This document shows positions 6,718 through 16,517 of a stretch of 17,217 nucleotides of DNA, piece by piece; the stretch's first letter is position 1; every line of letters starts with the position of its first letter. Position numbers and translations under genes: made by a program. Source of the DNA: Bifidobacterium sp. UBA6881 (lineage in GTDB: Bacteria > Actinomycetota > Actinomycetes > Actinomycetales > Bifidobacteriaceae); contig DKCF01000022.1 of the NCBI GenBank assembly GCA_002451435.1, positions 19,052 through 36,268 on the forward strand, given 5' to 3'. The notes under the pieces are model-generated. The model ran no database searches. It saw only the letters and a program-made list of their open reading frames with translations, and had not been told where the DNA came from.

Positions 6718-8487
6718 TCATGTTTTCCATTGCATGTCGTGCAATGCCGTGAGGGTCCGTTCCCACCACATGCGAATCGGTTCCGCGGGACTGCCCAGGA
6801 ACCGTTGCCCCGGCATGTGTTCGTGCTGGGTGAGTGTTTTGCGCAGCAGCAATCGGCTGAGCCATACGGCGAGGGCGCATGCCGCTTCCATCAGGCAGAT
6901 GGCGAGGGCGCCTCGCAATCCGTTCGGCCATGCGAGGACGGCGTGTTCGCCGGAACCAAGGTATCGGGAGGCCAGTTCCATCACCGCGGTTCCCATGCTC
7001 GCCAGCTGCGCCAGTGACAGTCCGAGCTGCGGGCATAGCCATGATGTCGCCAGGCTTGCCAATCCCGCCAACGTCGAGAATCCGACGAATGGCGTCACCA
7101 CGATGTTGGCGAGGATGGAGAACATCGGTATTTCCGGCTCGATGAGCACCTGTATGGGGAGTGTGAGCACCTGTGCGGCGATGGTCATGGATGCGGCTTG
7201 CGCGATGGGCAGTGGCATGATCGGCGCGAGCCGGTCGTTCAGCTTCTGCGCGAAAAGCACGATGCCCAGCACGGCGGCGCAGGAAAGCGCGAATCCGAAG
7301 CTGCGCGCCATATGAGGGCGGATCAGCAGCATCAGCAGTGTCGTCCAGCTCAATGTCGCCAGAGCCTGCGTGCGACGGCCTATGAGCAGGCCGATGGCTC
7401 CCGCGTATCCCATCATCAAAGCCCTCGATACCGAGTCCGATGGGTACATGCATGCCGCGAGCAACGTGTACGCCATCGCGACCGATGCCGCGACCACTTG
7501 TCTGGGCAGAAGCAGCATGGCGCAGCATGAACGCGTCAATGCGGCCACCACCGCGAGATGGCCTCCGCTGACGGCCATCAGGTGCAGTATGCCCGATCTG
7601 CGGAACGCGTCTTCGACCCGGTCCGCGTACACGGCGTCGATGGCGGTGACGTCTTTCCCCGTGGGCATGTGGTCCTGTCCCAGGATTCCCAACGTCAGTC
7701 CGGGCACCAGCACTTTTCCCTGGTCGGATAGTCTCATGGTCTGCGAGAGGAACGCCTGTTGCATGGCATCGACAGCACGGTACAGCAGGTTGGGCGCGCG
7801 TACGCGTTCGACGCGCGTCACGTCGGTCAGCCATAACGGCATGGCGCCGTATTCCGATTCCTGGATGGTTCCGTCGATGAGATATTCGCCGCCTTGCTTC
7901 AATGCCGCGCAATCATCGCCATCCGCGTAGACGCGCATGCGAGCGGCGCTTGGCTGCGTCACGCCGTCCGCCGACAACGCCGTCGCCACGGCGTCGATCC
8001 GGCAGTCCGCGGCACGACGGTCGGCATTGATCGCAGGCGTGGAGGCCGTGACGCGCACAATCGCCTGCCGCTGGTTTTGAGAAGCCAGTCGGAACGCGGC
8101 GTCCCGCCATTGCAGCAGGTCGTAGGTCAGCGTGCATGTGGCACAGGCGATCGCCGCGGCCGCGCATACGATCATCATCCAATGCCATCGCAGGGCGATC
8201 ACACGGAACCTCGCCGGCAGCAGGGACGATACGCCCGCGCACGCCGCCAGCAGAGGCGCCGCCAGCACCAGAACGAGCGGAAGCATGCCGATGACGCCAT
8301 CGTGGTTCAGGCACCGTTCGGCGCATTCGTGCATGGCGAGGCTCGCCGCCCACCCGCAGACCGTGGGCGGCAGTAGACGATGGTCCCTGCTTCCCTGTTC
8401 CCGTAACACCCATTCGCATCGCGCGCGACCGCGCCCCGTCCGCCCGCATGCCTGCTCGCCGGCATGTCCGCCTGCATGCCCGTTCAT
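6718..8487 (-). CDS. comEC: DNA internalization competence protein ComEC, membrane channel form without nuclease-like domain
   Basis: ComEC forms the inner-membrane channel that passes single-stranded DNA into the cell. The 589-aa product has hydrophobic segments near residues 67-90 and 98-120, an extracytoplasmic region with an OB-like stretch (about 135-230), and the Competence-domain signature GILHLMAVSGGHLAVV (299-314), followed by many membrane helices including SRALMMGYAGAIGLLIG and SFGFALSCAAVLGIVLF. The protein ends soon after the last helix. The C-terminal metallo-beta-lactamase-like domain found in long ComEC proteins is absent, and no fragment of it follows, since holA starts directly. 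The ATG at 8487 overlaps the comEA stop (ATGA); a GTG at 8496 would add three residues. The first ~60 residues are Gly/Arg/Cys-rich and not conserved, so the true start could be further in. Confidence 0.88.
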   Translation of the reverse strand: MNGHAGGHAGEQACGRTGRGRARCEWVLREQGSRDHRLLPPTVCGWAASLAMHECAERCLNHDGVIGMLPLVLVLAAPLLAACAGVSSLLPARFRVIALRWHWMMIVCAAAAIACATCTLTYDLLQWRDAAFRLASQNQRQAIVRVTASTPAINADRRAADCRIDAVATALSADGVTQPSAARMRVYADGDDCAALKQGGEYLIDGTIQESEYGAMPLWLTDVTRVERVRAPNLLYRAVDAMQQAFLSQTMRLSDQGKVLVPGLTLGILGQDHMPTGKDVTAIDAVYADRVEDAFRRSGILHLMAVSGGHLAVVAALTRSCCAMLLLPRQVVAASVAMAYTLLAACMYPSDSVSRALMMGYAGAIGLLIGRRTQALATLSWTTLLMLLIRPHMARSFGFALSCAAVLGIVLFAQKLNDRLAPIMPLPIAQAASMTIAAQVLTLPIQVLIEPEIPMFSILANIVVTPFVGFSTLAGLASLATSWLCPQLGLSLAQLASMGTAVMELASRYLGSGEHAVLAWPNGLRGALAICLMEAACALAVWLSRLLLRKTLTQHEHMPGQRFLGSPAEPIRMWWERTLTALHDMQWKT

Positions 8488-9248
8488 CGCACGCACACCT
8501 GTTCGCGTATCTTGTCAAGCGTCTTCGCGCCGATGCCCTTGATCTCCAGCAGCTGTTCGACGTTGGTGAATCCGCCTATCTGACTGCGGTAGTCAAGGAT
8601 GCGTTGCGCGGTGACAGGCCCGATGCCTTTGATCGTCTGCAGCTCCTCCGAGCCGACGGCATTGAGGTCCAGTTTGTTTGATTCCGTTTCGGCGGGCGCG
8701 GCGGGTTGGCCATTCTGCCCTTCGGAATCGGTTTGCGTGGCCTGCTCGCTTTGCCGTTGGGTTTGCGGTTCGTTGGATTGGCTCGATCGCGGCTGTTCGG
8801 ATGTCGATTGCGTCTGCATGGTCTGTTCCCGTTGCAGCGCGCTGTAATTGACGGCCTGCTGCAGCAGCATGGTCAGGCTTGCGCATAGGGCGCATGTCAG
8901 GGTGAGTATGGCGATCACCGCATGGAATGGTTTGAAGGATATTCGGGGACGGTCCCGTTTCGGCATGTCCCGTTCGGTCGGCCTGTCCGATGGTTTGACG
9001 CCCGACAGCGCCGCCAGCGTCGGCTTCGTCGGGCAGGTCCGCGTGTCGTCCGGAGCCGGTCTGCGCGGCTCCACGGTCCCATGGTTTTCCGCCGTCGGCT
9101 GGTTCCGCGGTTCCATCGCGTCCATGTCGGCACGGTCGTCGCATTGAACGGGGACGCCGCGTTCGCACGCCGCGTACTCCCGCAGCCGGCGCGCTGTCTG
9201 CGTCCGGCCTGATTGCCTGCGGTCGTGTCGAGAAACAAACATGCCCAT
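8484..9248 (-). CDS. comEA: ComEA-like competence protein with helix-hairpin-helix DNA-binding domain
   Basis: ComEA is the membrane-anchored receptor that binds double-stranded DNA outside the cell and hands it to the uptake channel. From the start chosen, the ~254-aa product has a charged N-terminal region (1-105), one membrane segment at about 109-129 (VIAILTLTCALCASLTMLL), a Gln/Ser/Thr-rich linker (~138-190), and two helix-hairpin-helix motifs: IKGIGPVTAQRIL (~206-218) and IKGIGAKTLDKI (~236-247), preceded by LDLNAV. The start is uncertain: ATG at 9248 or 9242 (weak GGAA upstream) both lie within a 16-bp inverted repeat, and ATGs at 9125 or 8966 would give shorter proteins that keep the membrane segment. 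It overlaps comEC by four bases and lies 163 nt downstream of leuS. Confidence 0.88.
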   Translation of the reverse strand: MGMFVSRHDRRQSGRTQTARRLREYAACERGVPVQCDDRADMDAMEPRNQPTAENHGTVEPRRPAPDDTRTCPTKPTLAALSGVKPSDRPTERDMPKRDRPRISFKPFHAVIAILTLTCALCASLTMLLQQAVNYSALQREQTMQTQSTSEQPRSSQSNEPQTQRQSEQATQTDSEGQNGQPAAPAETESNKLDLNAVGSEELQTIKGIGPVTAQRILDYRSQIGGFTNVEQLLEIKGIGAKTLDKIREQVCVR

Positions 9249-9282
9249 GCGTTCCACGATGTGGGTGCATGGGCATGGTTGT
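9235..9282 (-). promoter_or_regulatory. Long inverted repeat covering the proposed comEA start codons
   Basis: Arms at 9235-9250 and 9267-9282 are complementary at 15 of 16 positions (core ATGCCCATGC / GCATGGGCAT), with a 16-nt loop. Both ATG candidates for comEA (9248 and 9242) lie within the downstream arm on the minus strand, and the weak GGAA ribosome site lies in the loop. In mRNA this hairpin would hide the start codons. It could instead be a terminator-like element without a U tract, if the real start is further downstream. Confidence 0.6.
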
Positions 9283-9297
9283 CCAGTCGGTTCGGCC

Positions 9298-9341
9298 CCT
9301 GTGGTCGAAGGACATGGGTTATCCACAGGTTCGGCGTGTCG
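9298..9341. repeat. Copy B of the two-copy element with a DnaA box
   Basis: CCTGTGG (9298-9304) and CCACAGG (9323-9329) have starts 25 bp apart, exactly as in the copy at 2101-2146. Thirteen of the 18 intervening positions match, and the tail TTCGGCGTGTCG corresponds to TTCGGGCGTGTCG in copy A. TTATCCACA (9319-9327) is again a perfect DnaA box. This copy sits between the leuS terminator-like hairpin and the comEA start region. Confidence 0.6.
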
Positions 9342-9380
9342 TATGGATGCGGAAGCGGCTGCGCCTATCCGCATCCATAC
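9341..9380 (-). terminator. Hairpin downstream of leuS, possible terminator or attenuating structure
   Basis: A perfect 12-bp inverted repeat (GTATGGATGCGG at 9341-9352 and CCGCATCCATAC at 9369-9380) with a 16-nt loop begins 30 nt after the leuS stop. No U tract follows on the minus strand, so it is not a textbook intrinsic terminator; it may stabilise the leuS mRNA 3' end or allow partial read-through into comEA. Confidence 0.5.
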
Positions 9381-9410
9381 GGTCGGGGCTTCCTCCGGGA
9401 TCGTTCCCTA

Positions 9411-12383
<2,973 letters not shown>

Positions 12384-12423
12384 AATGCATGAAATTAGCC
12401 GCGCAACTGGACACTGCGCAAGG

Positions 12424-12438
12424 GGATAATCATTATCC
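12424..12438. promoter_or_regulatory. Perfect palindrome GGATAAT-C-ATTATCC upstream of leuS
   Basis: A 15-bp perfect dyad, A/T-rich in its core and so unlike the GC-rich surroundings, lies 41 nt upstream of the leuS start and 39 nt downstream of the binding-protein gene. On the minus strand it contains GATAAT and GATTAT, either of which could be a -10 hexamer, so it may be an operator over the leuS promoter. It lacks a U tract that would make it a terminator. Its function is inferred. Confidence 0.45.
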
Positions 12439-12477
12439 AAGAAGCTCGGGCGCCGCGCCTTCCCCGGCCGTCGCACA

Positions 12478-13305
12478 TCACGATGCGTCGCCCGCGCCGT
12501 CGGCCTTATAACCGATCCGCTGGCGCATCGTTTCCGCCGCCTGTCTCCAGGTGCCGTCGGAGACCATCGACCGCAACGCGGCGTTGATCTGACCGATGAG
12601 CTCGTCCCGTCCTTGCCTCACGGCAATCACATACTCGTCATCGCCGAACGTCGCGCCGGAATCCTTCACGTATTCGTCGCCCGCGTCGGAGGCGAGTCCG
12701 GCCGCGACGGCGTCATCGGTTGCGACGGCGTCCGTCTCGCCGATCATCAGCGCGGTGACGCATTGGGGATAGGTGTCGCGTTCCTCGATGGCCACGCCGG
12801 CCGCGACGTTCCGAAGGCTGTCGGCGACCGCGGTCCCCTTGGTCGCGCAGACCGTTTTCCCGTTGGCGTCCCGGGTTTTCGTTATGCCGCTGGTTCCGTC
12901 GGCGCGCACCAGCAACGTTCCGTGCACGGCAAGGTAGGATTTGGAAACGGCGACGTCCTTGCCTGCGGCGTCATCGGAGGTGAACGAATCGACGACCATG
13001 TCGACGCTGCCGTCCGTCAAAGCGGAGACACGTGCCGCCGGAGTCAGTTGTTTGAAGACGACCTGTTTTTGCGCGTATCCCAGCATCTTCGCGACGTATT
13101 GCGCGACGGAAATGTCGAATCCCGAGTATTCGCCGCCGTGCAGATAGCCCAGACCGGGCTGGTCGGCCGCGACGCCGATGGTGATGGTCGGCCCCTGCGC
13201 AAGGCCATTGGTCACCACGGAAATGGACGTGCCGCATGCGGATGCGCCGAATGCGACCGCCACGGAGCATAGAAGGCACGCAGCCCTTTTCAGCATGCTT
13301 GGCAT
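12478..13305 (-). CDS. Extracellular solute-binding lipoprotein, family 3 (amino-acid ABC type), orphan
   Basis: Family 3 proteins capture polar amino acids or similar solutes outside the membrane for an ABC importer. The 275-aa product has a lipoprotein signal: KR at 6-7, a hydrophobic stretch (8-23) and GASAC with Cys24 as the probable lipidated residue, though -3 is Ala rather than the usual Leu. The mature part starts TITIGVAADQPGLGY, has the family signature SGFDISVAQYVAKMLGY, and then LTDGSVDMVVDSFT, TVCATKGTAVADSL and a C-terminal DELIGQINAALRSMVSDGTW, which is the typical end. No permease or ATPase gene is adjacent. The start ATG at 13305 is 10 nt after the corA stop, so expression with corA is likely. 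The ligand cannot be told from sequence. Confidence 0.87.
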   Translation of the reverse strand: MPSMLKRAACLLCSVAVAFGASACGTSISVVTNGLAQGPTITIGVAADQPGLGYLHGGEYSGFDISVAQYVAKMLGYAQKQVVFKQLTPAARVSALTDGSVDMVVDSFTSDDAAGKDVAVSKSYLAVHGTLLVRADGTSGITKTRDANGKTVCATKGTAVADSLRNVAAGVAIEERDTYPQCVTALMIGETDAVATDDAVAAGLASDAGDEYVKDSGATFGDDEYVIAVRQGRDELIGQINAALRSMVSDGTWRQAAETMRQRIGYKADGAGDAS

Positions 13306-13315
13306 GGACGGAATC

Positions 13316-14266
13316 TCACTTGAACATGTGGGATCGGGTCAGGAACCAGGTGACGATGCCGGACGCCACCAGCGAGATCGCGATGATCACCAGGAACCCC
13401 CAGGGTTTGTCGGTCAGCGGCATGCCGAGCATGCCCTCCTGGAAGTTCATGCCGTACATCGAGAAGATCAGCGTGGGAATCGACAACGTGATGGAGATGA
13501 TGGTGAAGATGCGCATCACGTTGTTCAAGTTGTTCGACACGATCGAGGCGAACGCGTCGGTCATGTTGGCAAGAACGCCGCTGTAGATGTTAGACATTTC
13601 GATTGCCTGTTTGTTTTCGGTGATGACGTCGTCGAGAAGGTCCTCGTCCTCCGGATACTGTTTGATGCGCGGCAGCGTCGTCAGCTTCTCCATCACGATT
13701 TCGTTCGATTTCAGCGAGGTGGTGAAATAGACCAACGTCTTGCTGAGCTCCAGCAGCATGAGGATCTCACGGTTCTGCATGGAATGGCGCAGCTTCAATT
13801 CGAGCTTGTCGCTTTCCCTGTCGATGATGCGCAGATACCGCAGGTACATGGTGGCGTTGCGGTACAGGATCTGCAGAATGAACCGCGTCTTCATGTAGGT
13901 GTTGAACCCGCGGATCGTTCCCTCCATGAAGGGATGCAGCACGGGCGTGTCCTGCATGCAGACGGTGATGATCGTCGATTGCGTGATGATGATCGACAAC
14001 GGGATGGTCTCGTACCAGTCGCGTCCGCCGCGTTCCTCCACGGTCGGGATGTCGACGATGATCATCGTGTAGTCGTCCTCGACGTCGACGCGCGAGCGTT
14101 CCTCGTCATCCAGAGGCGCGCGCAGGTCGGCCAAATCGATGCCGGTTTCCATGGCCACGTTGGCGAGTTCCACATCGGTTGGTTCCGAAAGGCACAGCCA
14201 GGATCCGTTCTCGGGTTTTTGGATCTGCTCCACCTGGCCGTTAATCGTTCTGAACATTCTCAACAT
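13316..14266 (-). CDS. corA: CorA-family magnesium/divalent-cation transporter
   Basis: CorA proteins form pentameric channels for Mg2+ and sometimes Co2+ or Ni2+ in the cytoplasmic membrane. The 316-aa product has a long acidic and helical cytoplasmic N-terminus (residues 1-250), then two membrane helices at about 252-271 and 290-309. The selectivity-filter signature YGMNF is at 271-275 and the chain ends in a short basic tail (RSHMFK). Length and topology are typical. The start at ATG 14266 was chosen because conserved sequence begins there (MLRMFRTINGQ) after a GGTGAG-like site; the open frame to 14380 adds Arg/Cys-rich residues that do not look real. The gene is followed after 10 nt by the binding-protein gene. 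No Mg2+ riboswitch could be recognised upstream. Confidence 0.92.
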   Translation of the reverse strand: MLRMFRTINGQVEQIQKPENGSWLCLSEPTDVELANVAMETGIDLADLRAPLDDEERSRVDVEDDYTMIIVDIPTVEERGGRDWYETIPLSIIITQSTIITVCMQDTPVLHPFMEGTIRGFNTYMKTRFILQILYRNATMYLRYLRIIDRESDKLELKLRHSMQNREILMLLELSKTLVYFTTSLKSNEIVMEKLTTLPRIKQYPEDEDLLDDVITENKQAIEMSNIYSGVLANMTDAFASIVSNNLNNVMRIFTIISITLSIPTLIFSMYGMNFQEGMLGMPLTDKPWGFLVIIAISLVASGIVTWFLTRSHMFK

Positions 14267-14621
14267 GTCTCTCACCCGCCTTTCGCGTTTTTCCTTCGCT
14301 GTGCGGCGGCCCGAATCGCAACCGTCCGGGCACACAACCTTCTCAAGGATAGTCCCACCTTCAGAATTTCGGCCGCGCATGGGCGAGATTTCATCGAGCG
14401 TTCATATTGTGGCGTGACTGCAATGGCATCTCCGGCATCATCCGGTGCACCGCGATCACCACGGATGCAAACGCGTGCGGCCGCGCCTTCCCCGATCGGA
14501 CTCCGACACCGTCCGACATCATGGTCGGCGCGAATGGCACGGACGAGGATGCGTCCCATTGGGCGAACGGCTTCCGGTTCTCCGCTTCGTTGCGTTCCCA
14601 TCCCAGAACGAGTCGCAAAGA
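14267..14621. other. 355-bp intergenic region between the histidine phosphatase and corA
   Basis: No gene is convincing here. A 75-codon minus-strand frame (14391-14618) starts with TTG, lacks a ribosome site and has no recognisable motif. Small hairpins occur, for example CCGAC-ATCATG-GTCGG near 14513-14528, but none has a U tract. The stretch should hold the corA promoter; a possible -10 (TATCCT on minus, about 14345-14350) has no good -35 partner. Confidence 0.5.
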
Positions 14622-15449
14622 TTATTGGACGATCGGCTTCCATATGGGCATGTTCGGACCGCGCAGCTCCTGCGGGCCGTTTTCCCAATCCGCAAGCGCG
14701 GCGATCGCCGGCCCTTGGTTGAATGCGCCGAGGTGCCATTGCGCACCATGGGATGTTTCGGACACCGTCATCTTTGCCCAGAAGGCGTTGCGCATGGCGC
14801 CCAGATTGCTGAGATTGTCTGGATCCATGCCCATCAGCGTTTCGATGGTGGCGACGATCCACGAGCCGTGGCCGACCGCCAGCAGTGTGGTCGGAACATC
14901 GTCCCCGCGATGGCTTTCGACGATGTCGCGGATGGCTTTGGCGCCACGCAGTCCGGTATGGGCGCGGCTTTCCACGCCATGTTTGAGTTCCCCGCCGGTA
15001 TGGGCGCGCCAGGAACGGTAGTCCTCCTCGTAACGTTCGAGAATCTCCTCGCGGGTCATGCCCTCCCACTCGCCGAAGCTGCGTTCGCGCAGCCGCTTGT
15101 CGAGTGTGACGTCGAGTCCCATCAGGTCGGCGAACGCGTGGGCGGTCTGTTGGGCGCGGAACAGGTCGGAGGAGATAACGACCATGCGGCGCGACGCCGC
15201 AGGAGCCTCGTCCACCTCGCTGAGATCGGCGGCGCGCGCGTCGTTTCCCGTCGGCTGCGTCAGCAGTTCATGATGTCGGGCCAAGCGCGAGACTTTCGCC
15301 CAATAATAGGTTTTCGCGAGTTCGTATGCGCTCTGATCGACCTGCCAGCGACCGACGATGTCAAGTGGGATGTCGATCTGCCCCTGCAATCGTCGTGCAA
15401 GATTGTAGGAGGTGCGTCCGTGCCGGAGGAACAATACTTCGTCGATCAT
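14622..15449 (-). CDS. Histidine phosphatase superfamily protein (phosphoglycerate-mutase-like)
   Basis: Branch-1 histidine phosphatases use a phospho-histidine intermediate to remove or move phosphate groups; substrates range from sugar phosphates to nucleotides. The 275-aa product has the catalytic motif LRHGRT with His10, the substrate-binding SSDLFRAQQTA with Arg98, the acid segment RSFGEWEGM with Glu127 or Glu129, and the second catalytic His194 in AVGHGSW. Between the first motif and SSDLFRAQ there are about 40 extra, low-complexity residues (about 48-88), more than usual. The C-terminus is also longer than in minimal family members. The ATG at 15449 follows a -10-like TAGAAT with six bases between, so the mRNA may be leaderless. 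No neighbour tells the substrate. Confidence 0.88.
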   Translation of the reverse strand: MIDEVLFLRHGRTSYNLARRLQGQIDIPLDIVGRWQVDQSAYELAKTYYWAKVSRLARHHELLTQPTGNDARAADLSEVDEAPAASRRMVVISSDLFRAQQTAHAFADLMGLDVTLDKRLRERSFGEWEGMTREEILERYEEDYRSWRAHTGGELKHGVESRAHTGLRGAKAIRDIVESHRGDDVPTTLLAVGHGSWIVATIETLMGMDPDNLSNLGAMRNAFWAKMTVSETSHGAQWHLGAFNQGPAIAALADWENGPQELRGPNMPIWKPIVQ

Positions 15450-15455
15450 GGTTTT

Positions 15456-15461
15456 ATTCTA
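15456..15461 (-). promoter_or_regulatory. Candidate -10 for a leaderless histidine phosphatase mRNA
   Basis: On the minus strand TAGAAT is followed by AAAACC and then the ATG. Normal -10 to start-site spacing would place the transcript 5' end on or next to the A of ATG. No ribosome site is present, which agrees with leaderless translation, common in actinobacteria. The -35 region is poor. Confidence 0.4.
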
Positions 15462-15497
15462 GGCGTAGACCGGGTACCACGTGTGCAGGCCCGTTGT

Positions 15498-15572
15498 CTA
15501 TTGAGCAATGCAACGCCCATGTTGGTCCGGTAATTCTAGTAGCTCGTCGGCGAACGCTTCGGCGGGTCGGAT
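15498..15572 (-). pseudogene. C-terminal protein fragment, copy 1 (IS30-type transposase tail suspected)
   Basis: On the minus strand a short frame reads IRPAEAFADELLELPDQHGR followed by CIAQ and a stop, with another stop just upstream of the Ile. A second copy with the same end lies 158 bp to the right. Most differences between the copies are conservative or synonymous and both stop at the same codon, so both derive from a real coding sequence. The phrase PAEAF followed by acidic and Leu residues resembles the end of IS30-family transposases, but this is from memory and unverified. Nothing upstream restores a full gene. Confidence 0.45.
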
Positions 15573-15655
15573 TCAATGTGCAAGCGCAACACCCGTTTTC
15601 AAGTCAGATGTCTTTGATTGCAGTTTGGTGATTTTCCCGTCCCCTGCCCCGGTAC

Positions 15656-15730
15656 TTATTGAGACGCGCGACGTCTTTGTTGATTCTGCGATTCCAACAG
15701 CTCGTTGGTGAATGCCTCGGCGGGGCCTGA
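15656..15730 (-). pseudogene. C-terminal protein fragment, copy 2 (IS30-type transposase tail suspected)
   Basis: The minus strand reads PAEAFTNELLESQNQQRRR followed by ASQ and a TAA stop, matching copy 1 at 15498-15572 residue by residue in the Ala-Glu-Ala-Phe, Glu-Leu-Leu-Glu and terminal Gln positions. The DNA alignment runs at constant 158-bp offset for about 80 bp (15493-15573 against 15651-15731). Upstream similarity stops abruptly before the Pro codon. The rest of the 15450-15972 stretch holds no recognisable gene. Confidence 0.45.
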
Positions 15731-15916
15731 TTGGACGGTGATTGGGAATGGAAAGCGCCGAGGTTCTTATAGCGCCATGGAATAAGACCCGGACCATTCA
15801 ATCTGCCGTGGAATCCACAGCGATCATGCCCTTGGCGGCCGTGGACGCAGATGCATGCCGACGACCCCTATATTGCCGGCCGGCATGTGCGACGAAAATA
15901 GCCAGCGCAAAGCGCA

Positions 15917-15954
15917 TGGGCGCGGGAATGTCGTCAAACATCCCCGCGCCCATT
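15917..15954 (-). terminator. Strong hairpin terminator after the PPOX-family gene
   Basis: Arms at 15917-15931 and 15940-15954 (ATGGGCGCGGGAATG against CATCCCCGCGCCCAT) pair over 15 bp with a single G-T wobble and an 8-nt loop, starting 18 nt after the stop codon at 15973. On the minus strand a second small hairpin (GCGC-TTT-GCGC) and then TATTTTC follow, giving a weak U tract. Confidence 0.75.
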
Positions 15955-15972
15955 GGAAACGACCGGATTCCG

Positions 15973-16377
15973 TCAGTCCTTGACGATGGTCTTGCCTGCG
16001 GTCGCACCGGACGCCAGGTCCTGGATTTCCGTGATCTCCAGCACCGGGATGGCCACGGGCTTCTTGGTGCCGCGCTCTTCGGCGAGCTTGACCTGCTCGG
16101 CGTACAGGTCGTCATCGGTGTGCAGCACGACATTGCCGCGGAAGCGGTAGCCCTTTTTCTGAGCGAGGTTCGCGACGGCGACGACCAGCTGGCTGCCGTC
16201 GAGCAGGTTGCGGTACATCTGTCCCGCGGTGCGCTCGTGGTATGCGAGGTGGTTGTCATCCAACGCGAAGATGCTCATCTTCGGACCCAAATCGATTTGA
16301 CCGTCCTTGCCGACGGTCACGATCCACGCGAGGTTGTCCTTCAGGAATTCCTTCATATCAGCGGTGAGATTCGCCAT
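15973..16377 (-). CDS. Pyridoxamine 5'-phosphate oxidase-family (split-barrel FMN-binding) protein
   Basis: This 134-aa protein looks like a single split-barrel domain that binds FMN or a related flavin or F420-type cofactor; members include oxidases, reductases and general stress proteins. Seen in the sequence are MKEFLKDNLAWIVTVGKDGQ at about 8-27, a typical first helix and strand pair, then DLGPKMSIFALDDNHLAYHERTAGQMYRNL, where the Ser/Arg positions fit flavin phosphate binding, and later GYRFRGNVVLHTDDDLYAEQVK. The ATG at 16377 was chosen for the AAAGGA site about 9-10 nt upstream; a longer frame to 16512 adds sequence overlapping the promoter. It stands alone with its own promoter and strong terminator. 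The substrate is unknown. Confidence 0.85.
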   Translation of the reverse strand: MANLTADMKEFLKDNLAWIVTVGKDGQIDLGPKMSIFALDDNHLAYHERTAGQMYRNLLDGSQLVVAVANLAQKKGYRFRGNVVLHTDDDLYAEQVKLAEERGTKKPVAIPVLEITEIQDLASGATAGKTIVKD

Positions 16378-16400
16378 ATTGCCCATCCTTTCCCAAATCT

Positions 16401-16439
16401 GCGCCTTCACGATAAGGCGCGGTTTCAAGCCTACGTCAA
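16401..16439 (-). promoter_or_regulatory. Candidate promoter with overlapping dyad upstream of the PPOX-family gene
   Basis: On the minus strand TTGACG (16439-16434) and TATCGT (16414-16409) are 19 bp apart, slightly wide. The -10 lies within a perfect 7-bp inverted repeat, GCGCCTT-CACGAT-AAGGCGC (16401-16420). A dyad over a -10 is the usual position of a repressor operator, so regulated expression is possible. All of this is inferred from sequence pattern. Confidence 0.4.
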
Positions 16440-16517
16440 TGACGATTCCGACGCACGTTCGCGCAGCGTGAAGAACATCACATCGCATCACATGGGCGAA
16501 TGGGGATGACAAACCTT

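Noticed and set aside
6182..7912. A 576-codon minus-strand frame across comEC and holA.
   Set aside because: It is the same strand in another frame, rich in Arg/His/Pro, while the comEC and holA frames carry family motifs and tight junctions.
14391..14618. A 75-codon minus-strand frame after the histidine phosphatase.
   Set aside because: TTG start, no ribosome site, no recognisable motif, and competing frames are open as well.
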